From the NCBI RefSeq assembly GCF_030064165.1, contig NZ_CP125947.1, positions 3,100,001-3,164,000 on the forward strand: 64,000 nucleotides of DNA, given 5' to 3'. Shown in pieces: positions 47,026 to 55,321 of the stretch. Every line of letters starts with the position of its first letter. Within the stretch, counting starts at the first letter, position 1. A program made the translations under genes and the position numbers. This DNA is from Comamonas resistens (lineage in GTDB: Bacteria > Pseudomonadota > Gammaproteobacteria > Burkholderiales > Burkholderiaceae_C). The notes beneath the pieces are model-generated. The model searched no databases, was not told the DNA's origin, and was given only the letters and a program-made list of their open reading frames with translations.

Positions 47026-47117
47026 ATGAATGTGCATCGCTGCGCATTCATGGCAAATATATTTCTAGTAACAACAAAATCCGGAAAATTATAAAAAACT
47101 ATACTTTTCCGGATTTT
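47026..47117. promoter_or_regulatory. Operator-like palindrome and strong hairpin upstream of the Xis-like gene
   Basis: ATGAATGTGC-ATCGCT-GCGCATTCAT (47026-47051) is an inverted repeat with one mismatch just upstream of the RBS. Further out, AAAATCCGGAAAA / TTTTCCGGATTTT (47076-47088, 47105-47117) forms a 13-bp stem flanked by A/T runs, which could terminate transcription on either strand. From 47118 to 47341 no convincing gene is seen. Confidence 0.6.
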
Positions 47118-47341
47118 TTTCTTTCAACTCAATGACTTGGGAGAATTTCGGAAATCAGAACAAATAACCACTTGATAGACATGGAATTTTATTTAAAGCT
47201 TTCAGCATTCAGATGTTGTCGATCTGTCAGCTCACGCCCCAGCCTGCCCGAGCCCACAGCAGCATTCGCTGAACGACACGCTAAGGATGTGGATGAAGTG
47301 GAGCGGCTGTTTCTCGTCGTCTGCACTCAGCAGGAATACAG

Positions 47342-48055
47342 ATGCCGGAGACTATTGACCTGAGCGACATTGCTGCCGAAGTGATCAGAAAGCGCATCAA
47401 GCATTTGCACTTGAGCGTGTACCCGTCCGCAGGTCGTATACGGATTTCTGCGCCAGAGCACATGGCCTTGGACACGATCCGGGTGTTTGCGATTTCCGAG
47501 CTGCCATGAACCAAAAGCCAGCAGCGCAAAGTGCGTGCACAGAAACGCGAAGCCCCGCGCGATTACATAGACCGAGAGAGTCACTATCTGCGGGGCAAGC
47601 GGTATCTGTTGGCCGTGATTGAACGCAATGCAGCTCCCATCATTGACCTCCAATACAAGCGGATCGTGCTTGGTGTGCGCCCAGGCAGCAGGACGGAACG
47701 CCGTGAAGAGCTGCTGGATGCCAGGAACCGCGAACAGCTCAAACTGGCATTGCCGCCGCTGCTGCTGCTGCAAAAGTGGGAAACATTGATGAACGTGAAA
47801 GCCTCCAAGGTTCTTGTGCAACGCATGAAAACCAAGTGGGGAAGATGCAACCCCGACAGCCACGCCACTCGGCTGAACACCGACTTGACAAAGAAGCCGC
47901 CGGAATGTCTGGAATACACCATCGCGCACGAACTGGCCCATTTGATTGAACCAAGTCACAATGCACGCTTTGCCTTAGTAATTGATCTATTTATGCCGAA
48001 GTGGAAATATTTCAGGGAAGAGCTAAAAGACCTCCCTGTGCGGCATAAAAATTAG
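47342..48055 (+). pseudogene. YgjP-type M48-like metallopeptidase with in-frame TGA
   Basis: The N-terminal part (MPETIDLSDIAAEVIRKRIK... RVFAISELP) is followed by TGA at codon 56 (47507-47509), where the family has Trp (TGG) in the PWIK-like segment. The frame then continues without a shift: KSQQRKVRAQKREAPRDYIDRESHY, then the zinc site CLEYTIAHELAHLIEPSHNARF (HExxH). Read through, it would be 237 aa, the normal length. Such genes usually follow hsdR in type I restriction operons; here no hsd gene remains. The downstream 174-residue frame may still be made from an internal start. Confidence 0.85.
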
Positions 48056-48069
48056 ATTTTAAATGGAAT

Positions 48070-49103
48070 TTAAAAATTACCCGAAGATAAATCAAAATTC
48101 GTTTTAATATTTTTCCTATAATTAATAATTGAACCTGCATAATCATCAAAGTATGCGATTTTACGATAACCATTATCTCTAAGTTTAGTAGCGGTATCGA
48201 ATCTATGCCTCATTTTTTTAGCATAATTATCACTAGAAGCAACTCTACCAAACCCAGGCTTCACATTAACAATTTTATCCTCACTCTCCCCCTTTATAAT
48301 TCTATCCAATAGTTCAATATATTCCCCATAAATTCCACCCCTATTAAATTTATCCTGTCCCTCGTAAACATGATAAATATCGCCAACCTCTTTTAAAAAT
48401 ACTGAGGCTTATCTTTCATAATTTTCTCGATAAATTTTCTTTGCTCTTTTACTAGTATTTCTAGTTCGTTTTTCAAATAACCAATTGGCTGCATTACATC
48501 TATTTTCAGCACAACCTCCGTCCTCTTAATTTCACCTACAGAAACAGAGCATGGCTTTTGACGAAAGTGCTCGGACTCACAAAATTCGGCATACACTTCA
48601 AATTTTAGATCACTGAAAATCTCAGCCTCTGATTCAGGAAGCGGGGAGACTTCTGGATCGATCCATTTTTTTATGCCAAATCTTTCTTTCGGTAAGATAG
48701 AAGAAGAATGGCTAATTGCAAATCCTGCCTCTTTTCTTATCTCGAGAGTACGTTCATGCCATTCTTTTAAATTTTCCCCGAGCAACGGCTCCACCCCTTT
48801 CTTTGGATGAAATGGGCTAACAGCCGCGAAATCCTCTGTCTTACTCTTGCCACTCAGCTTTTCATGCCACTTGTCATCGAGCTGCTGCTGCTCTTCAACC
48901 ACAAACAAGGACATAGGAATTTCGTCGGACAGTGACCGGCAAAGCTCCTGTGTGTTGATGCTCAAGCTCCGAACAGCCTCTGGAAGCGCCATCCATTGCG
49001 CATATGCCTCTCTGTATGCAGGGTTACGTCGAAGAAATTCCCAAGCCCATTGCCTGGATGACTTCGGCCCCACTGGCTCTTTGTCTGCTTGCACCGTGCT
49101 CAT
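48070..49103 (-). pseudogene. DUF6499-like protein, frameshifted in a T5 run
   Basis: From ATG 49103 (RBS GAGGTGAGG) the N-terminus SRQWAWEFLRRNPAYREAYAQW matches the DUF6499-type domain common on integrative elements. The frame ends at KDKPQYF-TAA. Adding one T to the adjacent T5 run (about 48397-48405) continues it as LKEVGDIYHVYEGQDKFNRGG ... RFDTATKLRDNGYRKIAYFDDYAG to a stop at 48070, and the ALRDxGY-type tail is what this family normally ends with. It is one gene with a one-base deletion, about 345 aa if intact. The DNA is markedly AT-rich. Confidence 0.72.
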
Positions 49104-49298
49104 CCTCACCTCGTTGAACGTAATCAGGTGGTCTGGATCGTGCCAAAACAATGCCCGGATGCAAGCCTTCCGTGTCACAGCTATGTCACAGTTGGGGAAA
49201 AATTTCCGCACTATTCGGCATCAATGCGGGATGCTAAAATTGGCTTGTCTCGAGTGAGAACAGTAGTGAGCATCAATCGACGATACTTCGCGCCAGAG

Positions 49299-49344
49299 TT
49301 CGTAATGAGAAGGTCGCGTGTTCGATTCATGTCTCCGGCACCAA
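49299..49344 (+). repeat. attR: 46-bp direct repeat, right boundary of the island
   Basis: This is a perfect copy of 16632-16677, the 3' 45 nt of tRNA-Thr plus one base. The sequence before it (GCGCCAGAG) bears no tRNA 5' half, so it is not a second tRNA gene. It marks where native chromosome resumes, or where an older element begins (see 58604-58624). Confidence 0.94.
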
Positions 49345-49390
49345 AATAGCTAGATTTCATGCGGGTTCCGCGTGAAAACTGGGGCCCAAG

Positions 49391-49424
49391 AGGGGCAGCT
49401 TTTGCTAGAAGCTGCCCCTTTTTT
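49391..49424 (+). terminator. Rho-independent terminator beyond attR
   Basis: The 11-bp stem AGGGGCAGCTT / AAGCTGCCCCT is followed by a T6 run. It probably was the native terminator of the tRNA-Thr transcript before the island inserted. Confidence 0.9.
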
Positions 49425-49459
49425 CGTCTGCATTTATAGACTGGCAGCACAATGAGCAG

Positions 49460-49687
49460 ATGAGAATCATCGCGCTATTGCTCATCGCTGCGGCTCTGTT
49501 CTACGGCGCGTCACGGCTTCCCCATATCCAGATCGGAGAGCGCGCCACTGGCGGCTATGACGGTGCATCAATGACACCGCAGCAGCAAGTCAACCAAGCC
49601 GCGAAAGAGGCCCGAGAAGCAGCCGATGCAGCTGAAGCGGCAGGTAACGCGACCATGCGCCAAGCAACCCCTGAGCCTACTCCTTGA
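49460..49687 (+). CDS. Small membrane-anchored protein, 75 aa
   Basis: It has one N-terminal membrane segment (MRIIALLLIAAALFYGASRL) followed by a polar region rich in Ala, Glu and Gln (QQQVNQAAKEAREAADAAEAAG). It could be an inner-membrane anchor or uncleaved signal. It is the first frame after attR; the RBS is weak. The function is unknown. Confidence 0.55.
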   Translation: MRIIALLLIAAALFYGASRLPHIQIGERATGGYDGASMTPQQQVNQAAKEAREAADAAEAAGNATMRQATPEPTP

Positions 49688-49896
49688 CGAATCGCGCGCC
49701 GGCAACGCCAGCCTAGCCCCAGTTGTGCGAGATGTGCTTTTCAGAGTTCGCGGTCTTGCACAGCAGCAACAAAGACACCGGTTTGAGCACGCCCATGATT
49801 AGCAGGGCTTTCTGGATCTTCGGCCCCTCCATACTTCTCAACTGCTAGCACTTGCTAAACTGAGCCGTGTCGCTTTAAGCATCAGATTGCAAAATC

Positions 49897-50442
49897 GTGG
49901 CTGCACGCGCTTCACCACTCCTTGGCTATACAGCACTCGCCATCTTTATTCTGTGGCGTGTGTCTGTTCGCTTTAAGCGCGCGATCGGTCCCCAACGGCT
50001 CTCACGCTATCGAGCACCCATCACCTTTGCCATCTATGGAACCATCCTCCTCGCGGTCATTTGGTCACTGGTTCCACGGCTGGGATTGATTGCTGAACTA
50101 CTTGGTTTCATGACCATAGGTGCAGCTCTAGCTGCCGTGGCGCTGCGCAAAACCCTGTTTGAGGCTAAACCTGGCTCACTGACCTACACACCCTACAAAC
50201 CTATCGCGCTGAGTCTTGCAACTCTTTTCCTGGCTCGATTGGCTTATCGACTTATCGAGGTTTTGTGGCTGGCACCAGAGGTTCAGCGCAGTGCTGGCGA
50301 GTTTGTCAGCAGCCCTCTCACACTTGGCGCCTTTGGGTTGCTTACGGGTTACACGCTTTGGTATACAAAAGGTCTTGCGGCTTGGCGCCGACATGTGATC
50401 GCAGCGAAGCACGCACGAGAAGCCCTGAAAAGCGAAGACTGA
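49897..50442 (+). CDS. Multi-pass membrane protein, 181 aa
   Basis: It has about four hydrophobic helices (LLGYTALAIFILW, ITFAIYGTILLAVIWSLV, LLGFMTIGAALAAVAL, and later segments), then a basic C-terminus. The loop LFEAKPGSLTYTPYKPIALSLATLFLARLAYR resembles DUF1453/CcdC-like membrane proteins, but the match is tentative. The start is GTG 49897 (GTGGCTGCACGC). The 210 bp upstream hold no other gene. Confidence 0.65.
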   Translation: MAARASPLLGYTALAIFILWRVSVRFKRAIGPQRLSRYRAPITFAIYGTILLAVIWSLVPRLGLIAELLGFMTIGAALAAVALRKTLFEAKPGSLTYTPYKPIALSLATLFLARLAYRLIEVLWLAPEVQRSAGEFVSSPLTLGAFGLLTGYTLWYTKGLAAWRRHVIAAKHAREALKSED

Positions 50443-50512
50443 TCAGCGATTCGAACAAAAGCCATGACGCGCTAATTACGACATGACCTGCATCCGGATC
50501 TGATGACTCGCC

Positions 50513-50644
50513 CTAGTGTCTCCACCAACGGCCCAGCCAATCTTCAAGAAACTCGGCCGGAACCACCATTTCTTTTAACAGCAGGCTCAGCAAAAGGCTT
50601 AACAAAACCAAGCCCAACAACAGTGCTTTGCGCTTGAGCTCCAT
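50513..50644 (-). CDS. 43-residue single-pass membrane peptide
   Basis: The short frame MELKRKALLLGLVLLSLLLS... continues to a polar C-terminus (EFLEDWLGRWWRH). RBS GGAG lies 6-7 bases before the ATG at 50644. The pattern of basic start, 16-residue hydrophobic helix and Trp-rich end is typical of small membrane proteins. No homologue is recognised. Confidence 0.5.
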   Translation of the reverse strand: MELKRKALLLGLVLLSLLLSLLLKEMVVPAEFLEDWLGRWWRH

Positions 50645-50831
50645 GCGTATCTCCAGTGAGGCTTTGGGGCAGTCTAGGCAAAGCTCGTTGCATGAATATG
50701 GCTGGCAGGTAAAGCCAAGTCACCATTCTGTGAAACAGGGCCGAAATTAAGTCTTTCCTAAGTTTGGCAGGCGCTCAATACTGGTTCAGAAACGCTCTGC
50801 ACCAAGCGTACGCATAGGAAGGAGCCCGACC

Positions 50832-51218
50832 ATGCAAGGCGATGCAATTGTTACCCGAGTCAATCGGAGATCTGTACCTTGGCTTACGGCCGCGGTGCTG
50901 GGGGCAACAGCTCTCAGCGGATGCGTAGTGGCACCTGTGAGACCTGCCTATACCAATGGCTACTACGATGAGGGCACGGTTGTCGCTAATATTGCGCCGC
51001 CGGCCCCCTACGTGGAGACCATTCCTGTGGCCCCGTTCGCAGGCGCCATCTGGATTGGCGGCTTCTGGGATTGGTCGGGTGGGCGCCATGTATGGCGTCC
51101 CGGTCACTATGAACGGCCGCGTCCGGGCTTCAACTACCGGCAACCAGGCTGGGCACACGGCCCGGATGGCCGCTGGATGCTACACCGCGGTGGCTGGGAT
51201 CACGGACACGGCCGCTAA
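50832..51218 (+). CDS. YXWGXW-type repeat lipoprotein
   Basis: This 128-aa product has a lipobox (AVLGATALSGC). The mature part is rich in Tyr, Trp, Gly and Pro, with tandem motifs IWIGGFWDWSGGRHVWRPGHYERPRPG and GWAHGPDGRWMLHRGGWDHGHGR, as in the proteobacterial YXWGXW-repeat family. It is probably an outer-membrane or periplasmic lipoprotein. RBS AGGAAGGAG precedes the ATG. Confidence 0.85.
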   Translation: MQGDAIVTRVNRRSVPWLTAAVLGATALSGCVVAPVRPAYTNGYYDEGTVVANIAPPAPYVETIPVAPFAGAIWIGGFWDWSGGRHVWRPGHYERPRPGFNYRQPGWAHGPDGRWMLHRGGWDHGHGR

Positions 51219-51294
51219 CCAGAAACATCTCGCTTGCACCAATGCCCAGCGAAAATGAACTGAATTTCCAATTTAGTCACACTTCACTGTTACA

Positions 51295-51312
51295 TTCCCT
51301 CACAGGAGGGAA
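51295..51312 (+). promoter_or_regulatory. Hairpin sequestering the Shine-Dalgarno of the 51314 gene
   Basis: TTCCCTC-ACAG-GAGGGAA is a perfect 7-bp stem whose right arm and loop contain the AGGAGGG ribosome-binding site, one base before ATG 51314. Similar sequences recur at about 51760, 54111 and 54515. Confidence 0.55.
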
Positions 51313-51313
51313 C

Positions 51314-51697
51314 ATGCAAACAACTGCAGTCGACCAAGCGGCACCGAATTCGCTCTCATTTCATCATCATCTGATGGCCATGGGCCTCGTGGCCTGGGCC
51401 AACCCGCTGATTTACTACCACCACAGCCCCATTCGCGCGTGGCTTGGGACACTACTTCCGCCTCTGGTGCTGGCACTTGGTGCATATGGTCTGTATGCGC
51501 TGCTTCTAAGCAAGCGCGCAAGGAATGCATCGCCCAAGAGCTTTTTGATACTTGGCTGGGCTTTGCTGATTCCCCTGGTCACGAACCCATGGATCAATCC
51601 ACCCCCCTCAAACCCGTATGCGCCACAGGCTCAGCGACCAGCGCAAGTACCAGCACTCCCCAGCCTGCTAACAGAGCTGGATGACTCTGAGTGGTGA
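51314..51697 (+). CDS. Small membrane protein, 127 aa
   Basis: Two hydrophobic helices (WLGTLLPPLVLALGAYGLYALLL and SFLILGWALLIPLVTNPWI) are followed by a Pro-rich C-terminus (NPPPSNPYAPQAQRPAQVPALPS). The ATG at 51314 has a strong RBS (AGGAGGG) inside a hairpin; an in-frame start at 51242 would begin inside the upstream region without an RBS. The function is unknown. Confidence 0.65.
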   Translation: MQTTAVDQAAPNSLSFHHHLMAMGLVAWANPLIYYHHSPIRAWLGTLLPPLVLALGAYGLYALLLSKRARNASPKSFLILGWALLIPLVTNPWINPPPSNPYAPQAQRPAQVPALPSLLTELDDSEW

Positions 51698-51785
51698 AAC
51701 GCGACTGCGTCCCTGGCAGCTGGTCGAAACCGTTTCAAAATCAATCTGCTCTGCCGCAGTCCCTCGCAGGGGGAACATGCAAACA

Positions 51786-51817
51786 AAAGCCCGCAAGGCT
51801 CACACCCGGCGGGCTTT
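51786..51817 (+). terminator. Terminator-like hairpin
   Basis: The stem AAAGCCCGC / GCGGGCTTT has a 14-nt loop but lacks a clean T run. It lies in the 285-bp gap after the 127-aa gene, which otherwise holds a second copy of the SD-hairpin motif (51760-51775) and no convincing gene. Confidence 0.5.
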
Positions 51818-51982
51818 GTCGCATCAGCAGAATCAGACAGCCAACACAAGCGCCGACTGGCAGGCCTCTGGGCTCTTTCACTATCCCTGACCTGGTCAGT
51901 AGCGGTCGTGAAGCGTACAAAGCCTAACAGAACGTCACTGCTACGGGGTCTAAGCTTTTGTACTCACTCCAGGAGTCACAGC

Positions 51983-52432
51983 ATGCCCCACACCATTCAA
52001 TTGCACCGTGTGATCAAAGCGCCGCCGGAGCGTCTCTATCGAGCCTTCACCTCTCCCGACGCCCTGGTCAAATGGCTTCCGCCCCATGGCTTTGCTGCAC
52101 AGGTTCATGAATTTGACGCACGTGTGGGCGGCCACTATCGCATGAGCTTCATCAACTTTTCCACTCAAAGCAAAAACAGCTTTGGCGGCGAGTTTCTGGA
52201 GCTCGTGCCTGACCACCGTATACGCCATACCGATCGCTTTGACGACCCCAACCTGCCAGGTGAAATGATCACCACTGTGAATTTTCAGGCCGTGTTCTGC
52301 GGCACAGAATTGCATGTGAAGCAAGAAGGCATCCCAGACATGATTCCAGCTCAGGCCTGCTATCTGGGATGGCAAGAATCACTGCAATTGCTCACCCTCC
52401 TGGTAGAGGCAAGCATCCCCGACGGAGCATGA
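51983..52432 (+). CDS. SRPBCC/AHSA1-family protein
   Basis: This 149-aa helix-grip protein has the START-like pattern: HRVIKAPPERLYRAFTSPDALVKWLPPHGF, FDARVGGHYRMSFI, GGEFLELVPDHRIRHTDRF, GWQESLQLLTLLVE. Members bind hydrophobic ligands or act as stress proteins; the ligand is unknown. The start at 51983 is chosen because AGGAG lies upstream and the protein then begins at the first beta strand. Confidence 0.88.
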   Translation: MPHTIQLHRVIKAPPERLYRAFTSPDALVKWLPPHGFAAQVHEFDARVGGHYRMSFINFSTQSKNSFGGEFLELVPDHRIRHTDRFDDPNLPGEMITTVNFQAVFCGTELHVKQEGIPDMIPAQACYLGWQESLQLLTLLVEASIPDGA

Positions 52433-52675
52433 TCAAGCCCTCATCTCTCGACTGTATTGATTGAAGGCATGGCAGCCCCCAGAAACAACAAACCTCGTTG
52501 AGCAGGGTCTGCGGCTCAATATCCATGCTTTAAATACGCTGGCAGCTCCTATAAGAAGAGCAAATTGCTTGTCAAAAATTGCGCGACATGACTTGAAATT
52601 ACCAAATTTCAGGGATATGAAGCGCCTACCCCGCCGCCTACATTTAGTTGCATCGTCAATCTGAAATAGAACGAA

Positions 52676-54064
52676 ATGCAACCCAAATTTCAACGTGCGG
52701 CGCTGGTGGCCACAATGGCTGCAGCGCTGACGGCTTGTGGTGGTGGCAGTGACACAGGCACGACCGCTGAAACGCGCTTCAGCGGTCGCGTGACCGACCC
52801 GGCCGGCGCACCCGTCGCCGGCGTGCACGTCATGCTGGAGGATCGCACCACCGATGCGCTGCACATTGTGTCGACAGGTGCCGACGGGAGCTTCAGCGCC
52901 TCCGTAAATGCAGGGGTGTACGACGTGTTGTTTGATGACCCCGATCAGATGCACTACGTGTCTTTGCAGAAAACTGCGGTGGACCTGCGCTCGGACAAGA
53001 TAGAGGCAGTCCAGCTGGAAGCGGCAGACGCGGCCAACGCCAGCCTACTGACCGGAACGATGGTCGACACAGCCGGCACGCCTGTTGCACATCGCTCCCT
53101 GCTTGTGCTTCCTATCGTTTCACGTGCTCCCGAAGCGCTGAGCGCCGTGAACATGCCTGCGCCGTTTCTGGTTCAGACGGATGCGCTGGGCCGCTTTTCA
53201 GCTGCCATGGGGCATGCAGGTATTGAGTACGAATTCAATGTCGTGGTGCTCAAGGCCGGTGCGCCATCATTGGACCTTGCTTCGTTCGCCGAGGGCCCGA
53301 ATGTCTCGTCAAACCCTGACGACGTCGATCCTCGCCAAGTGCTTATCGCGTTCCTGCAGCAGCACGCCGAAGAGAGCATCGACGTGAATAAGCCCGATGG
53401 GGCCATGCGGATGAGCATTCGGATTGGGGCGGGCGTCAACAACCTGATGGGCGCTGCTGGCGTACCGAGTGTCGTTCCAGCCGATGCCCAAACGCTGATG
53501 GACCAGAACAAACAGGCCAAGTTAGCAAAGCTGTCTTCCGTGGATGGGGTTGCAACAGCCCTGGCAGCGGAGTTCAGAGCCGGACTGGAAGCGCTCATTC
53601 CAGCAGCGGTCGCAGGCATCATCGTCGAACGCTTTAACGAAGTTGGCCTTGATGTCTTTCCGGGCTCTAGCGTGATCAAGAGCGGCGAGTTGACCGCTGG
53701 TCGGATTGACGTGACGTCAAACCGCCGCGACGCAATGCCGCTGCGATCACTCTTGCGCACGCAGAGCGGCTCGTCTCAGGCACACATTGCTCTGTTTTTC
53801 GACAAGGCCACGATCAATCTGCACAACAGCGTATCGCTACCCTTGTCCATCTTTGGGGACAACCAGATTGATTTTTCGACTCCGTATGCAGGTGTTTACA
53901 GCTTCACAGACCGTACCAACGACACCTACCGACTGAGCGTTTTCATGACATCGACGAGCCATAGAGTGAACTTCAGAAGCAAGAAGCCCGATATCGTGAA
54001 GATCAGGTACTCCTTCATGTTCATTCCTGAGGAATGCAGGATTCGACCGGCAGGTTGCAAATAG
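52676..54064 (+). CDS. Large lipoprotein with carboxypeptidase-regulatory-like domains
   Basis: This 462-aa product has a lipobox (MAAALTACGGG). Two CarbopepD-regulatory-like beta-sandwich modules follow: FSGRVTDPAGAPVAGVHVMLEDRTTDALHIVSTGADGSFSASV (about residues 35-85) and LTGTMVDTAGTPVAHRSLLVLP...TDALGRFSA (about 120-185). The rest has no clear family. It is probably a surface or periplasmic lipoprotein. About 240 bp upstream are AT-rich and without genes. Confidence 0.72.
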   Translation: MQPKFQRAALVATMAAALTACGGGSDTGTTAETRFSGRVTDPAGAPVAGVHVMLEDRTTDALHIVSTGADGSFSASVNAGVYDVLFDDPDQMHYVSLQKTAVDLRSDKIEAVQLEAADAANASLLTGTMVDTAGTPVAHRSLLVLPIVSRAPEALSAVNMPAPFLVQTDALGRFSAAMGHAGIEYEFNVVVLKAGAPSLDLASFAEGPNVSSNPDDVDPRQVLIAFLQQHAEESIDVNKPDGAMRMSIRIGAGVNNLMGAAGVPSVVPADAQTLMDQNKQAKLAKLSSVDGVATALAAEFRAGLEALIPAAVAGIIVERFNEVGLDVFPGSSVIKSGELTAGRIDVTSNRRDAMPLRSLLRTQSGSSQAHIALFFDKATINLHNSVSLPLSIFGDNQIDFSTPYAGVYSFTDRTNDTYRLSVFMTSTSHRVNFRSKKPDIVKIRYSFMFIPEECRIRPAGCK

Positions 54065-54138
54065 CCCAGTGCAACTGCGGTGCGCTCACCTCTGGGCGCC
54101 CCTCTGCTAAATTCCTTCACACAGGAGGAGTGATAGAG

Positions 54139-54495
54139 ATGAGAGCTTTTCAGGGAGCCGCCGCTCTACTGGTCGCACTACTCTGCGGACCACATTTGCA
54201 TGCACAGCAGATCACAGGGAATGAGCTGTCTCAATGGCTCTCTGAAGCCAACAAATCTCAAGCGGGTATCGCTTCTGACCGCCAACAGGTCAATATTGCT
54301 CGCGGGTATGCATTAGGAGTGGCCGAAACACTGGCATCGTCCAAAAGCATTTGCATACCAGATAGCGTCACACGCGACCAAATCCTGGACATCATTCATA
54401 TGATGCTCGGCACGCAGCAGCAGCTTGGGCACATGAATGCCAATTCACAGGTCGCAGCGGCGTTGCAGAATACCTTCCCCTGCAAGCCACGATAG
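54139..54495 (+). CDS. Rap1a/Tai-like secreted protein, 118 aa
   Basis: A signal peptide (MRAFQGAAALLVALLCGPHLHA) is followed by the Rap1a/Tai immunity-type pattern: GNELSQWLSEAN, IARGYALGVAETLASSKSICIPDSVTRDQILDI, and a C-terminal ALQNTFPC with paired cysteines. Family members neutralise T6SS peptidoglycan amidases in the periplasm, but many orphan copies exist and no cognate effector is adjacent. RBS GGAGGAG lies upstream in a repeat-like leader. Confidence 0.75.
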   Translation: MRAFQGAAALLVALLCGPHLHAQQITGNELSQWLSEANKSQAGIASDRQQVNIARGYALGVAETLASSKSICIPDSVTRDQILDIIHMMLGTQQQLGHMNANSQVAAALQNTFPCKPR

Positions 54496-55060
54496 ATTTC
54501 AACTGCTCTGCAACATTCCCCTTCACAGGAGGAATGAGAGATACGCACACGCTCGGCCTCGGGCAGTTAGCCAAACAACGGATTGCGCTTGCAGTGCTCG
54601 AGCATCGTCTTTGCCGCAGCAGGTCGGATCAGTTGGGCCCATACCAACTTGTACCAAGCGGACGAACGAAATGCTGCCGTCTGGCGCAAAGTCACTCGAT
54701 AACAGCTAGAGACCCGCTCTTTTTTTGATGGTGTTCCGGGTCGGCTCCGTGACTTACTTATTCACTCGACCCATGGGGTTCGGTTGGAAAAACTGCAAGA
54801 GGTATCGCACCGGCCACAGGCGCGCATCATGACCACCCCGGCAAAGTAGCGGGGGCTACTGGCGTGACTGCTCTAGCGAGACGCTTGGCCCTTGGAATCA
54901 GCCAGGGCAGGCGGTATTCAGGATCTTCGGCGCAGCCTCCGCGTCGATGGCGAACAGTGGTCGCGCCAGATCGCACTTCAATGGAGCTCGCAATGTGATC
55001 CCCCTTAAGCCTTTTTAAAGGTAGCGCAGTATCCAATACCTCCACAGCCGAGTCTGGGCC

Positions 55061-55267
55061 TTGCTCCTCTCCCTCTCAAACTGTTCCCCAGGCACGACCC
55101 GCAAGGTCACCGGCTTTTTCCCTCTATAGCCAGCAACTCAATACACAGCGCAAGACTCCCATCCTCCCTATCAGTCACCGAATACCAGTTACGCCGGGCC
55201 TGGGGCTTCTCTCCTCCCTCCCTCTTGACTCTTCCCCAAGCGCGACCTGAAAGGTCACCGGCTCTTT
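55061..55267. repeat. Imperfect direct repeat, two copies of about 60 bp
   Basis: Copy A (55061-55118) and copy B (55206-55267) share a pyrimidine-rich lead (CTCCTC...), TTCCCCA, then CGACC...AAGGTCACCGGCT and a T-rich end. GACC/GGTC can pair within each copy. The function is unknown; they may be duplicated terminator or phage leader units. Confidence 0.5.
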
Positions 55268-55271
55268 ATTC

Positions 55272-55302
55272 AAGCCCGCAGCATCCGCTCGCGGGCTTTT
55301 TT
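55272..55302 (+). terminator. Rho-independent terminator
   Basis: The stem AAGCCCGC / GCGGGCTT with an 11-nt loop is followed by six T. It lies before the small membrane-peptide frame at 55322. Confidence 0.82.
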
Positions 55303-55321
55303 CTTTGCCCACTGAATTTTC

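Larger units (their letters stand above)
16632..49344. mobile_element. Integrative genomic island in tRNA-Thr, about 32.7 kb
   Basis: The island is delimited by the perfect 46-bp att repeats, with an integrase gene 160 bp inside attL. Its contents differ sharply from the flanks: a defence-type operon, a toxin-antitoxin pair, a replication module with initiator, ATPase and Xis-like protein, an IS21 element, and AT-rich segments at 38.3-38.6 kb and 44-49 kb. No conjugation genes (relaxase, T4SS, coupling protein) are seen, so it would need a helper to transfer. Whether it still excises cannot be judged from sequence. Confidence 0.92.
54496..55321. other. Gene-poor stretch of about 830 bp
   Basis: No convincing gene is seen. 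It contains another copy of the SD-hairpin-like leader (CTCTGCAACATTCCCCTTCACAGGAGGAA, about 54505-54533) not followed by a good frame, the direct repeat at 55061-55267, and a terminator at 55272-55302. Short frames here lack an RBS. It looks like decayed mobile-element DNA. Confidence 0.5.

Noticed and set aside
49299..49344. Second tRNA-Thr gene at the right end
   Set aside because: Only the 3' half from the anticodon loop is present; no 5' half precedes it, so it is an att site.
16632..49344. Conjugative element (ICE) label
   Set aside because: No relaxase, coupling protein or T4SS genes are visible, so only an integrative island with a replication module can be supported.
51777..51890. 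37-codon frame after the second SD-hairpin copy
   Set aside because: It has a good SD, but the peptide is composed mainly of a terminator hairpin and has no sensible pattern.
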